Source: Candidatus Poribacteria bacterium
Lineage (GTDB): Bacteria; Poribacteria; WGA-4E; WGA-3G
Length of the DNA: 64,000 nucleotides
Assembly (NCBI GenBank): GCA_012267415.1
Contig: JAAXGN010000094.1
Location: 46,552-110,551 of the forward strand
Direction of reading: 5' to 3'
Shown here: piece by piece, positions 47,264-55,890 of the stretch
Layout: the number at the start of each line of letters is the position of its first letter
Position numbering within the stretch: the stretch's first letter is position 1
Made by a program: the position numbers and the translations under genes
The notes under the pieces: generated by a model
The model's database searches: none
Seen by the model: the letters and a program-made list of their open reading frames with translations, nothing else
Told to the model about the DNA's origin: nothing

Positions 47264-47380
47264 GTAGGTCGGGTAGAGCGAAGCGAAACCCGCCAAATGC
47301 CATAGGCGCATTTGGCGTTGATTTGGACATGATACCCTCAATAATACGTGTCGGGTTTCGCTTCGCTCTACCCGACCTAC
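47264..47380. repeat. GTAGGTCGGGTAGAGCGAAG inverted repeat
   Basis: A near-perfect inverted repeat of about 29-bp arms (GTAGGTCGGGTAGAGCGAAG and continuing) with an internal second stem CGCCAAATGC/GCATTTGGCG. Arms of this kind are known as scattered intergenic elements in several phyla. It lies 66 bp before the kinase gene. Confidence 0.85.
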
Positions 47381-47446
47381 GAAGAAGGCTTGGCAAGGTA
47401 CTGGTTTGATGGGAAGTGAAACTTTGAAGTCCTTGGAGGAACACAG

Positions 47447-47944
47447 ATGAAATCTAACATAATATCATTGAGTGGCGTACAGGGATCAGGGAAGACTGCA
47501 GTTGCAGAACATCTAAGGACGTATATACCGGACGCTATTATTTATGATGGCAAATTTGGATTTAAAAGATATTTAGACAATCAACAGGAAAAAGGGACTG
47601 TTATTATAGTTGAATATGCATCTGTCATACTTTTTCCTGATGAATGGCTTGATGAGAGAAGTATAAAAAGGTTCTCGAAATGCGGACTCATTGACAGAAA
47701 ATACTTTCAAAAAGGTAAACATTTTTTTCTGGACATAGAGTCTGAGATGACTCAGTATGAAAGACTTTTAAAACGACACAACGGGATAGATAACGGATAC
47801 ATACAACTGATGAGGAAGGAATACGTTCACAGAACTCAATATCTAAGGATGTTGTCAGACAAAGGGTATTTTACAAAGGTTATAAGTGTTGACGAAAAAT
47901 CTATTGACAAAATTGCCCAAGAGATAATGGATGCAATAACCTAA
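47447..47944 (+). CDS. P-loop kinase-like NTPase
   Basis: 165 residues. Walker A GVQGSGKTAVAEHL at residues 8-21, a strand-loop IIVEYASVILFPDEW, and a lid-like basic segment (ERLLKRHNGIDN). Size and motif fit the small-molecule or nucleoside kinase group, but the substrate cannot be told. GGAGG lies upstream of ATG 47447. It is convergent with the lipoprotein gene, stops 19 bp apart. Confidence 0.65.
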   Translation: MKSNIISLSGVQGSGKTAVAEHLRTYIPDAIIYDGKFGFKRYLDNQQEKGTVIIVEYASVILFPDEWLDERSIKRFSKCGLIDRKYFQKGKHFFLDIESEMTQYERLLKRHNGIDNGYIQLMRKEYVHRTQYLRMLSDKGYFTKVISVDEKSIDKIAQEIMDAIT

Positions 47945-47963
47945 AACACACAGAGTAGTCATA

Positions 47964-48512
47964 TTAGAAATTTTCAGGAAATATGATAGAAACCGTGTCA
48001 TTTCTGACAGATTCTGTGAAATGTGCCAGCAGTTCTTCTTCATTCTGGGTAGGATATACATAAGATAGCCGAAGATATTCAATAATTAACGGGTCAAATG
48101 TGCCGATGTATTCAAAGTAAAACTTCCCGAGTGTATTTTCAGTCAATCTTTTTGCGAAAGCATCTTGTAATTTACGGTATCCATCCGTAACTGTGGGATC
48201 ATCAGACTTCTCAGACCGAAATATGTCAACCAATTCTATCCAGAATCCCTTTCTAAAATCGAGTTCTTCTATTAGGATGGTCTCGGAGTCAATGAATATT
48301 GTTGAATAATCTCCCGCTGTTTCTGCTCTCTGTTGGGATTCTGTTCTCCGCTGATTGACTCGCGCCATGTCGGCACGTGCCTTTTCTAAATTCGTCGGTG
48401 TCTCTAGTGGTGGAATAATTTCTTTAATAGGTTGGGACATGCCGTCATCACAACCCGTAAATAGTATGACCAGAAAAAGAGTTACGACATACAGTTGTGC
48501 AATTGACCGCAT
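47964..48512 (-). CDS. Putative lipoprotein
   Basis: 182 residues, family not recognised. The N-terminus MRSIAQLYVVTLFLVILFTGC is a lipoprotein signal with lipobox LFTGC (Cys21). The rest is helical and charged, with NQRRTESQQRAET and YRKLQDAFAKRLTE segments. ATG 48512 has GGGAG 6 bases upstream; the longer frame begins inside the adjacent MITE and has no SD. Confidence 0.65.
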   Translation of the reverse strand: MRSIAQLYVVTLFLVILFTGCDDGMSQPIKEIIPPLETPTNLEKARADMARVNQRRTESQQRAETAGDYSTIFIDSETILIEELDFRKGFWIELVDIFRSEKSDDPTVTDGYRKLQDAFAKRLTENTLGKFYFEYIGTFDPLIIEYLRLSYVYPTQNEEELLAHFTESVRNDTVSIIFPENF

Positions 48513-48536
48513 TTTTCTCCCTTTTGCCAATTGATA

Positions 48537-48673
48537 TATAGTGGACATTGAAAATAATGATGCAAGGTACCTGTAGGAGCGATCTCCGAATCGCGACTTA
48601 ATGTAGTGATAGTCGGGAATCGGAGTTCCCTCCTACATCTCAAAATGTCCCATTAATTCAAAAGTTTACTATA
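48537..48673. mobile_element. MITE-like element with TATAGT ends, copy 1
   Basis: 137 bp from TATAGTGGAC to GTTTACTATA; the terminal inverted repeats begin and end with TA, as expected for TA-targeting IS630/Tc1 relatives. The interior has an inverted repeat (GTAGGAGCGATCTCCGAATC on the left, GGAGTTCCCTCCTAC on the right). About 85% alike to the copy at 57915. No transposase inside or in the window. Confidence 0.8.
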
Positions 48674-48688
48674 AAACTAAATAGATAG

Positions 48689-50575
48689 TTAGAATACCCA
48701 AACCGCCATCTGTCCCGCTTCCCGATTGCACCATGCATAATAGGGAATTGCAGTAACGTCTGTCTGTTTCATATTCGGTTCTGAGAGATATAGGTTATTA
48801 TCCCAATCGGTGGGATCATATACTGTACCTGTGCCGCGAATTAACGTGATGCCACCAAGAAGTGCACTGTCAAATACCGCTTCCATATAACCACTCTTAG
48901 CAAGCGATAACGTCTCAAAAGCACCATCTGGATTGTCAGCATCCTCAAAGCAGTAGACAAGTGGACCCCGCTGTAATGCTAATCTCCCCAGATTCTCTCT
49001 GACATAAGGGTGTGCGTAAATCCGTTCTACTGGCATGTCTAAGTTCAATTCCACACTATCGTCTGCGTTCCACGTTCTATCAATTGAAAGATAACCGTTA
49101 GTGCCGACAGTTGCACGTTGTGTTTCACCATTGATACTCACATCAAATTTGCCACACCACTCAGGAATCCGCAAATTCAGATTAAACTTTACCGGTTTCT
49201 CTGGTTCAATCGTTATCTTTACATCTCCAGACCACGGATAATCGGTTTCTTGTGTCAATTTCACGGGGACGTCCGCTACTGTAGCATCAGCAGTACCACC
49301 GACATATAAGTTCACCCATAGGTCTGCTTCGGATTGTGCATAGATGTATTGTCCGAGAGAACCGATCAGTCGTGCAATGTTCGGAGGACAGCATGCACAT
49401 CCAAACCACGCATGACGATGTCTTCCGCCACGACTGGCTAACGGATTCTGATAGAAGAAATCTGTGCCTTCAAGGGAAATACCCGACAATGCACCGTTAT
49501 ATAGAGCCGTTTCCAATGCATCAACATATCGTGAATCACCTTTTAGTAAAAACATCCGATGTGCCCAAAATATCAATCCGACTGACGCACACGTTTCGGC
49601 ATAAGCAGAGAAATTAGGTAATTCATAGTCCTGTGTGAAACCTTCATTGTGTCCCGAAGGTCCTACCCCACCTGTGACATAAAGTCGTTTTTCCACATTT
49701 TGCCATAAGGCATCCAGCGCAGTCGCAATACCATTGTTTCCGGTTTCAGCTGCGATGTCTGCTGCACCGGCATAGAGATACATGGCACGCACTGCATGTC
49801 CCACACATTCAGTCTGTTCATGCATCGGTAGATGATCCTGAGAATAAGTCCCTTCATATTTATCATCTCGTGTGTAGTGATGCTTATATGCCCCGAGACC
49901 ACCCGGGAGGTCAGGGTTTTCCAGTTCCTTCTCAAACACAGAAGGTCTTTGTCCGCGCGTCGTGACAAAATAATCTGCAAGCGACATATAACGTGCTTCA
50001 CCTGTTACACGTGCCAATTTGACTAAAGCGAGTTCAATTCCTTGATGACCCGGTAGACCCGCGCGCTTCCCATGTCCAAAGGTCTTGTCAATGAGATCAG
50101 CAAATCGACATGCCACATTGAGTAGTTTCTCTTGTCCAGTCGCTTGATAATGCGCGACACCTGCTTCAAAGAGATGTCCCGCACAATACAACTCGTGCAT
50201 CATACCCAAATTCTGCCATCTCTTTTCGGGTTCAACTAACGTAAAATAGGAGTTCAGATAACCATCCGGTTGTTGGCTCTTCGCAATTGTATCTATCACT
50301 TCATCCAATTCGGATTCCCATTTTGGATTGGGATGTGTCTGCAATGTATAGGACGCAGCTTCCACCAATTTATGCACATCCGAATCGTTGAAGAAGATAC
50401 CCTCAAAATTGCCGGACTCTATACCTGCGGCTTTTGCAAAGTTGCTGATCCTGCCGGTTGTTCGGCACTGCTCAAGTTCGTGTGGGATCGTTTTCTCCGA
50501 ATTTGTCGCCTGTCGGGGTGACCAGAAACGATCCTGTATCGTAACATCTGTAAATGGTATTGCTTTCAGATTCAT
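48689..50575 (-). CDS. Glycoside hydrolase family 127 (DUF1680), probable beta-L-arabinofuranosidase
   Basis: 628 residues. DRFWSPR at the N-terminus, NFEGIFFNDSDVHKLVEAASY, GHQGIELALVKLARVTGEARY and, near the active site, AYAETCASVGLIFWAHRM and FGCACCPPNIARL. The E-x-C and C-x-C-C arrangement matches the cysteine-zinc catalytic centre known from GH127. No signal peptide is seen, so probably cytoplasmic. ATG 50575 overlaps the stop of the upstream oxidoreductase gene (ATGA), implying translational coupling; an earlier in-frame ATG (50608) lies inside that gene. Confidence 0.92.
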   Translation of the reverse strand: MNLKAIPFTDVTIQDRFWSPRQATNSEKTIPHELEQCRTTGRISNFAKAAGIESGNFEGIFFNDSDVHKLVEAASYTLQTHPNPKWESELDEVIDTIAKSQQPDGYLNSYFTLVEPEKRWQNLGMMHELYCAGHLFEAGVAHYQATGQEKLLNVACRFADLIDKTFGHGKRAGLPGHQGIELALVKLARVTGEARYMSLADYFVTTRGQRPSVFEKELENPDLPGGLGAYKHHYTRDDKYEGTYSQDHLPMHEQTECVGHAVRAMYLYAGAADIAAETGNNGIATALDALWQNVEKRLYVTGGVGPSGHNEGFTQDYELPNFSAYAETCASVGLIFWAHRMFLLKGDSRYVDALETALYNGALSGISLEGTDFFYQNPLASRGGRHRHAWFGCACCPPNIARLIGSLGQYIYAQSEADLWVNLYVGGTADATVADVPVKLTQETDYPWSGDVKITIEPEKPVKFNLNLRIPEWCGKFDVSINGETQRATVGTNGYLSIDRTWNADDSVELNLDMPVERIYAHPYVRENLGRLALQRGPLVYCFEDADNPDGAFETLSLAKSGYMEAVFDSALLGGITLIRGTGTVYDPTDWDNNLYLSEPNMKQTDVTAIPYYAWCNREAGQMAVWVF

Positions 50576-51588
50576 ATCTTTACAGTTATCTCCTTTTTTT
50601 CTTTCCATGAGGTAACGATAGCTTCTGTAATCCGTAACGCTTGTAAGCCGTCTCTACCTGTAGGTGCGGGTGTGCGGTCATTCAGTAAATCATCAACCAG
50701 TGCAGCCATACGCAGTGCAAAAGTGCCATCAAAAGCGAGTTGTTCCATACGGAAAATAGATGGACGGTATTCCTCAACGACCTGATTATCACGTTTCATC
50801 AACGTTGCTTTACTGAGGACATTATCAACGACTATCTCCCCTGCTGATCCACATATTTCTAATCGTTCTATTGGATGTATAAAATCGCTATCCCAACTTG
50901 CTAATAGTGTTGCTACGACCTCGGTTTCATATCGGAGTGAAATTGCCATGCTTGTGTAGCATGCGTCTTCACCTTCCCGTGCTTCGTGTTTTCTCGGTTT
51001 TGCCATTTGTGCACATACAGCGACGACCTCGCCTCCGAACCAACGTAAGAGATCGAGCGCGTGCGTTTGTAGCTCGTAGAGTAGATAATACTCCCCTTTC
51101 CAAGTAGACGCTGGACCGCCTTGAGATAATTTCATATCCAGATAATATATCTGTCCTATGCTTTCGGCGTCAAACCATTTTCTTGCTTGTACATAACCTG
51201 GCGCGAATCGTCTATTATAATCTATTGCAAGATGAACCCCTTTTTCATCAGCTTTTGCCACCATCTGTTCGGCTTCATCTATATCTAGCGACAAAGGTTT
51301 TTCAGATATTACATGTTTGCCAGCATCAAGACATTCCATTACAGGTTCAAAATGCAAGTGGTCAGCGGTTACAACATCAACGAGATCACATTCTTCATTC
51401 GCCAGCATTTCATTTATTGAAGGATACCATTTTTCTAATCCGAGTTCACTGGCACGTGCTTCCGCTTTACCAGAATCAATATCACATACTGCCACGAGTT
51501 CTGCGCCTTGATGTTGTAGATATCCCCTCTGATGTAATAACCCGACACCGCCACATCCTACTGCTGCGACTTTTAGTTTTCCTGCCAT
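50572..51588 (-). CDS. Gfo/Idh/MocA-family oxidoreductase
   Basis: 338 residues. N-terminal Rossmann fold (VAAVGCGGVGLLHQRGY; VAVCDID), then VDVVTADHLHFEPVMECLDAGKHVISEKPLSLD with the family EKP lysine, and HALDLLRWFGGEVVAV in the C-terminal half. It acts on a sugar or cyclitol with NAD(P). Coupled by ATGA to a GH127 gene, it probably handles the same carbohydrate. AAAGGAGG upstream of ATG 51588. Confidence 0.92.
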   Translation of the reverse strand: MAGKLKVAAVGCGGVGLLHQRGYLQHQGAELVAVCDIDSGKAEARASELGLEKWYPSINEMLANEECDLVDVVTADHLHFEPVMECLDAGKHVISEKPLSLDIDEAEQMVAKADEKGVHLAIDYNRRFAPGYVQARKWFDAESIGQIYYLDMKLSQGGPASTWKGEYYLLYELQTHALDLLRWFGGEVVAVCAQMAKPRKHEAREGEDACYTSMAISLRYETEVVATLLASWDSDFIHPIERLEICGSAGEIVVDNVLSKATLMKRDNQVVEEYRPSIFRMEQLAFDGTFALRMAALVDDLLNDRTPAPTGRDGLQALRITEAIVTSWKEKKEITVKI

Positions 51589-51750
51589 GTTCGTGTCCTC
51601 CTTTTATGGACATAAGAAGATTGGACAGTTGCGTTAATTGAGTGACAGAAAACAGAAAAAAGTTAACTCTTTCGTATTACAGATCCTATCAGTTGTCACC
51701 TTTCCCCTAAGATGTTATATTATCAGATATATTGAGACGTTGCAAGCGTT

Positions 51751-53559
51751 TTATTGCCTGCTCTTCGCTTGTCCTTTATACTGAAGTTGATATAGCCGAT
51801 AATAGATGTCTCCCTTTTGTAGCAATTCATTATGATTACCGGTCTCGCGTATCTCACCACGGTGCATCACAATAATCCTGTCTGCATTTTGGATTGTAGA
51901 GAGTCTGTGTGCAATGACGACGGATGTCCGATCTCGCATCAGACGGCTGAGTGCATCTTCAATCAGTAGTTCTGTTTCTGTGTCAACGCTTGATGTAGCT
52001 TCATCCAGAACCAAGATGCTGGGATCGGATGCTAATGCACGTGCAAATGCGACTAACTGTTTCTGTCCTACGGATAACCCGCCGCCATCCTCCTTAATCT
52101 CTGTGCTATAGACATCGGGCATTTTCTGGACGAAACGGTCTAAATGTACATCTTTGGATGCATTTATTATCTGTTTATCTGTTATTGAAGGGTCTCCTAA
52201 ACTGATATTACGTTCAATTGAATCAGAAAATAGGAATATATTCTGTTGCACGATACTGATGGCACTACGTAGTTCTTCCAAATTCATCTTCTGGATGTCC
52301 ACACCGTCAATCAGTATTTGTCCTTTGTTAATCTCATAGAATCGGCACAGCAGATTGATGATGGTTGTTTTACCTGCTCCTGTATGTCCAACAAGTGCTA
52401 CTTTTTCCCCCGGTTCAACCTTAAACGATACATCTCTTAAGACATAATCTTCGTCATTGTATGCAAACCAAACGTTTTTGAACTCTATCTCACCCTTGAG
52501 TGTATCAATTCCACGTTTATCGGTGGTTGAGACGATACTCGGTTCTGTATCCATCAACTGAAATATCCGCTCTGATGATGCCATTGCATTTTGGAAGATT
52601 GTGTATTTCTCGCTGAGTTCTCGGATGGGCCAAAAGAACCTTTCTGCTAATTGGATGAACGCCACTAATGTGCCAAACGTCAAGGTATCCTGTACAATCT
52701 GTCCGCCACCATACCAGATAATGACAGCAGTGGCAAGGGATGCTGTTACTTCAATCAGTGGATGGAAGATGGAAAAATAAAAGATACTCCGAAGGTTTGC
52801 TGCCAAGTATCTTCGGTTTCGTTCGTTAAAGCGGAGATGACTGCGGTTTTCTTGCGCAAACAGTTTCATCGTTGTCATACCGACAATGTTTTCTTGCAGG
52901 AAGGCGTTGATCCGTGCATACTGTTTGCGTTGTTCACGAAAAGCGCGACGTGAGTAGATTTGATAGACGAGTGTTGCTCCAAAGATTATCGGTATAACAG
53001 TAAACGCGACACACGCAAGTTGCCAGTTGTAGAGCAGCATTGCTACCACAATCCCCAAAATACTCAACAGATTACCGAAGGATGTAATGACTCCTGATGT
53101 AAAGAGTTCGTTAAGAACCTGCACATCACCCATCACACGCGTCATCAGACGTCCCACCGGGTTCTTGTCAAAATACTGCACATCCAGACGTTGTAGATGT
53201 GAGAATAGAGTCTGGCGGAGATCACGCATCACATGTTGTCCGACCATTAACTGCCGATATTCCTCAAAATAGGCGAAGATAAATTCACCCAGCAGACTCA
53301 GGACAAACAAGCCTGCAAAGATACTTAGACCGTCTAATTCACCCGGTATAATATGTCGATCAATAGCCATCTGAATGATAACGGGACTGGCTAAACGGGA
53401 TAGTGTCGTGCCTATCATAAAGATAGCGATGACGAGTAATTGAAATCTATACGGTTTGAGGTATTGAATCAACCGCTTCATTAAGACTCGGTCATACACT
53501 TTTCCGAGTTCTTGTTCCTCGTCGCTATATTCATGGAGTTCTCTACCCATTCCAAACAT
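51751..53559 (-). CDS. ABC exporter half-transporter A
   Basis: 602 residues: six transmembrane helices (to about 330) then an ATPase with Walker A GHTGAGKT, signature LSVGQKQLVAFARAL, Walker B ILVLDEATSSVD with catalytic Glu, and IAHRLST. The signature is LSVGQ, not LSGGQ. Together with its neighbour's altered Walker B this is the pattern of heterodimeric exporters with one degenerate site. AAGGAAAT precedes ATG 53559. Confidence 0.93.
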   Translation of the reverse strand: MFGMGRELHEYSDEEQELGKVYDRVLMKRLIQYLKPYRFQLLVIAIFMIGTTLSRLASPVIIQMAIDRHIIPGELDGLSIFAGLFVLSLLGEFIFAYFEEYRQLMVGQHVMRDLRQTLFSHLQRLDVQYFDKNPVGRLMTRVMGDVQVLNELFTSGVITSFGNLLSILGIVVAMLLYNWQLACVAFTVIPIIFGATLVYQIYSRRAFREQRKQYARINAFLQENIVGMTTMKLFAQENRSHLRFNERNRRYLAANLRSIFYFSIFHPLIEVTASLATAVIIWYGGGQIVQDTLTFGTLVAFIQLAERFFWPIRELSEKYTIFQNAMASSERIFQLMDTEPSIVSTTDKRGIDTLKGEIEFKNVWFAYNDEDYVLRDVSFKVEPGEKVALVGHTGAGKTTIINLLCRFYEINKGQILIDGVDIQKMNLEELRSAISIVQQNIFLFSDSIERNISLGDPSITDKQIINASKDVHLDRFVQKMPDVYSTEIKEDGGGLSVGQKQLVAFARALASDPSILVLDEATSSVDTETELLIEDALSRLMRDRTSVVIAHRLSTIQNADRIIVMHRGEIRETGNHNELLQKGDIYYRLYQLQYKGQAKSRQ

Positions 53560-53583
53560 CTTGATATTTCCTTTGATCTTCTT

Positions 53584-53647
53584 GTAGGAGGGAACTCCGA
53601 TTCCCGACTGCCAGTTTTGATAGTCGGGAATCGGAGTTCCCTCCTAC
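53584..53647. repeat. Perfect inverted repeat between the two ABC genes
   Basis: A 26-bp perfect stem (starts GTAGGAGGGAACTCCGATTC, ends GGAGTTCCCTCCTAC) with a 12-nt loop. It matches the core of the MITEs at 48537 and 57915 without their TATAGT ends. In transcripts it would form a strong hairpin within the exporter operon. Confidence 0.85.
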
Positions 53648-53675
53648 AGACGATGCGTCAACATATTTTTATATT

Positions 53676-55439
53676 CTATAATTCATCAAGTTCATCCTGC
53701 AACAGTTGTGTTTCATAGATTCCAGCGTATATTCCGTTTTTGTTCAGCAATTGTTCGTGCGTGCCCGATTCGACGATGCTTCCATCATTTAAGACGACAA
53801 TGTTATCTGCTGCCTTTACTGTTGATATCCTGTGTGAGATGAGGATAGTTGTCCGATCTTTCATTATCTCGTCAAGTCGGTTGAGTATTGTGTCTTCTGT
53901 CTGTGTATCAACATTCGCAAAAGCATCGTCAAGTATGAGAATCTTGGGTTTAATCAGGATGGCTCTTGCAAGTGCGCTACGTTGACGTTGTCCGCCAGAA
54001 ATCGTAATTCCCCGTTCACCGAGAAAGGTTTGTAAACCGTCAGGGAATTCTTCAATCTGTGATAACAGATCAGATGTGTGGGCAGCAGCCTTTATCTCTT
54101 CGTCATCAGGTGTCTCAACGCCGTAAGCGATGTTATTCCGCAGATAGTCTGAAAACAGAAACGGTTCCTGCTCTACGAAGCCTATGTTAGAACGCAGCAC
54201 GTTTAAGGGTATATCCTGTATATCTACACCGTCAATATAGATAGTGCCTCGTTCTGATTGTCGGATGCGCGGGATAAGATTAACGAGTGTGGATTTTCCT
54301 GAACCTGTTCCCCCAACAATCGCGAGTGTTGTTCCCCGTTTAACCTTCAAATTGACGTTTTTTAACACGGGAGGACCGCCGTTGTAAGCAAAGTTAAGAT
54401 TCCGGAATTCTATCTCTCCTTTGATGTTTTTTATATTCCATTTGACAGTTTTACCATCAATTATCTCAGGTTCTTCACTGAGAATAGTATTGATCCGATT
54501 CATTGATGCTGCACCCCGTTCAAATGTGTTAACAATAAATCCCAGCATTATCATCGGACGGACCATCATCATTAGATATGCGTTGAAAGCGATAAATTCA
54601 CCGAATGTTATCTCCTGTTGAATGACGAGAAGTCCTCCCATCCAGAGCAGAACTACTCTGCCAATGCCAGGGAGAAATCGGAACAACGGAAAGAAAAAAC
54701 TCATCAAGCGAATCTGTTTATGATTACTGTTGACAAATTCCTGATTGAGTTCCCTAAAATGTTCTACTTCATTTGACTCAAGTGTGTATGCTTTAACCAC
54801 ACGGACACCGGATAGGTTCTCCTGAACCTTTGTATTCATCACAGAGAATGCTTCCTGAATTCCTTCATAGTGCGTATGAAGACGTTTCCCAAGCAATCGG
54901 ATGATTATTGCAAGTATCGGATACGGTAACAGAGCAACCAGAGTCAGTGTGACATCAATTTGAAGCATAATGACGAGTGCCAGACCGAAAAACACGATTG
55001 CATCGGCAGTATACATGATTGCACTGCTTAGGACCATGCGAATAGCGTTTAGGTCGCTGGTTGCTCTTGTCATCAAGTCGCCGGTCCGGACATTGTCATA
55101 GTAAGAGGCTGATAGTTTTTGTAGATGAAGGAAAAAGTCGGCGCGAAGGTGGAACTCAATTTTTCTGGCAACGCCCTGAATGGTACGTCTCTGGAAAAAA
55201 CGGATAATACCTCCAACAAGAGCAACACCGAAAATAAGCGCAGCAAAGAACAGAATCCTACGACTTGAGAGTGTGATATTTGTGTCTCTAAAACCGCGCT
55301 CTAACGCATCAAATACTGCCTGCAAAATCTTAGGACTAATCAGCAGCAGTCCATTCGTTATCAGAACAAGAATGAAACTTAATATGATGGTGTATTGGTA
55401 ACGTATGACGTATTTTTTGAGACCGAATAGACTGCGAAT
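53676..55439 (-). CDS. ABC exporter half-transporter B, probable ATT start
   Basis: 587 residues if started at ATT 55439. Six transmembrane helices, Walker A GGTGSGKS, signature ISGGQRQRSALARAI, Walker B ILILDDAFANVD and ISHRIST. The Glu after Walker B is Asp, as in the degenerate subunit of BmrC/TM287-type pairs. The first transmembrane helix (RYQYTIILSFILVLITNGLLL) lies upstream of any ATG/GTG/TTG; the frame is open to a TAG near 55549. GGAGG sits 9 bases before ATT 55439, giving normal family length. A shorter TTG start (55325) would delete helix 1. Confidence 0.88.
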   Translation of the reverse strand: MRSLFGLKKYVIRYQYTIILSFILVLITNGLLLISPKILQAVFDALERGFRDTNITLSSRRILFFAALIFGVALVGGIIRFFQRRTIQGVARKIEFHLRADFFLHLQKLSASYYDNVRTGDLMTRATSDLNAIRMVLSSAIMYTADAIVFFGLALVIMLQIDVTLTLVALLPYPILAIIIRLLGKRLHTHYEGIQEAFSVMNTKVQENLSGVRVVKAYTLESNEVEHFRELNQEFVNSNHKQIRLMSFFFPLFRFLPGIGRVVLLWMGGLLVIQQEITFGEFIAFNAYLMMMVRPMIMLGFIVNTFERGAASMNRINTILSEEPEIIDGKTVKWNIKNIKGEIEFRNLNFAYNGGPPVLKNVNLKVKRGTTLAIVGGTGSGKSTLVNLIPRIRQSERGTIYIDGVDIQDIPLNVLRSNIGFVEQEPFLFSDYLRNNIAYGVETPDDEEIKAAAHTSDLLSQIEEFPDGLQTFLGERGITISGGQRQRSALARAILIKPKILILDDAFANVDTQTEDTILNRLDEIMKDRTTILISHRISTVKAADNIVVLNDGSIVESGTHEQLLNKNGIYAGIYETQLLQDELDEL

Positions 55440-55652
55440 GGCGGGTTTCCTCCAGAAAATAGTCTGACCTATTCTGTGTGAAGAAATCTTGTGCGCAGAA
55501 CAGGTATTACATTTTGACGTGAAAGTGTGAGGGGTGTTTATTCTATTCTAACGTCTGCATTGTAGGATTTGTTAAGGTTTTTTCCTTGTAATTCAGAAAA
55601 GATGCATCCGTGAATGTGTATAAGTGATTCATAGACGCTAATTAGTGATGTT

Positions 55653-55825
55653 CCCAGGCCGGTAGGTGCGATTTCATGAAGATTAATTTATTAATTCGGT
55701 AATTCTCAATATCCCAAACTCGGTAGGTGCGATTTCCTAATCGCACCGGGTTTTTCCCAACCCGCTTCATTGAAGGTTTCCACGTAGGATTCGGTGCGAT
55801 TAGGAAATCGCACCTACCGGCCTGG
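55653..55825. repeat. GGTAGGTGCGATT palindromic element, copy 4
   Basis: Begins CCAGGCCGGTAGGTGCGATT, switches to a TCATGAAGATTAATTTATTA stretch also found inverted at 29641-29720, then a full element from 55721 to CCTACCGGCCTGG. It occupies the middle of the 451-bp divergent gap between the ABC and WD40 genes; nothing else is seen there. Confidence 0.85.
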
Positions 55826-55890
55826 AAATTTCACTAAATTGATGCAAATGGTTTTACGCAAATCTTATGTTTTTTTTATGAGGAGAATAT

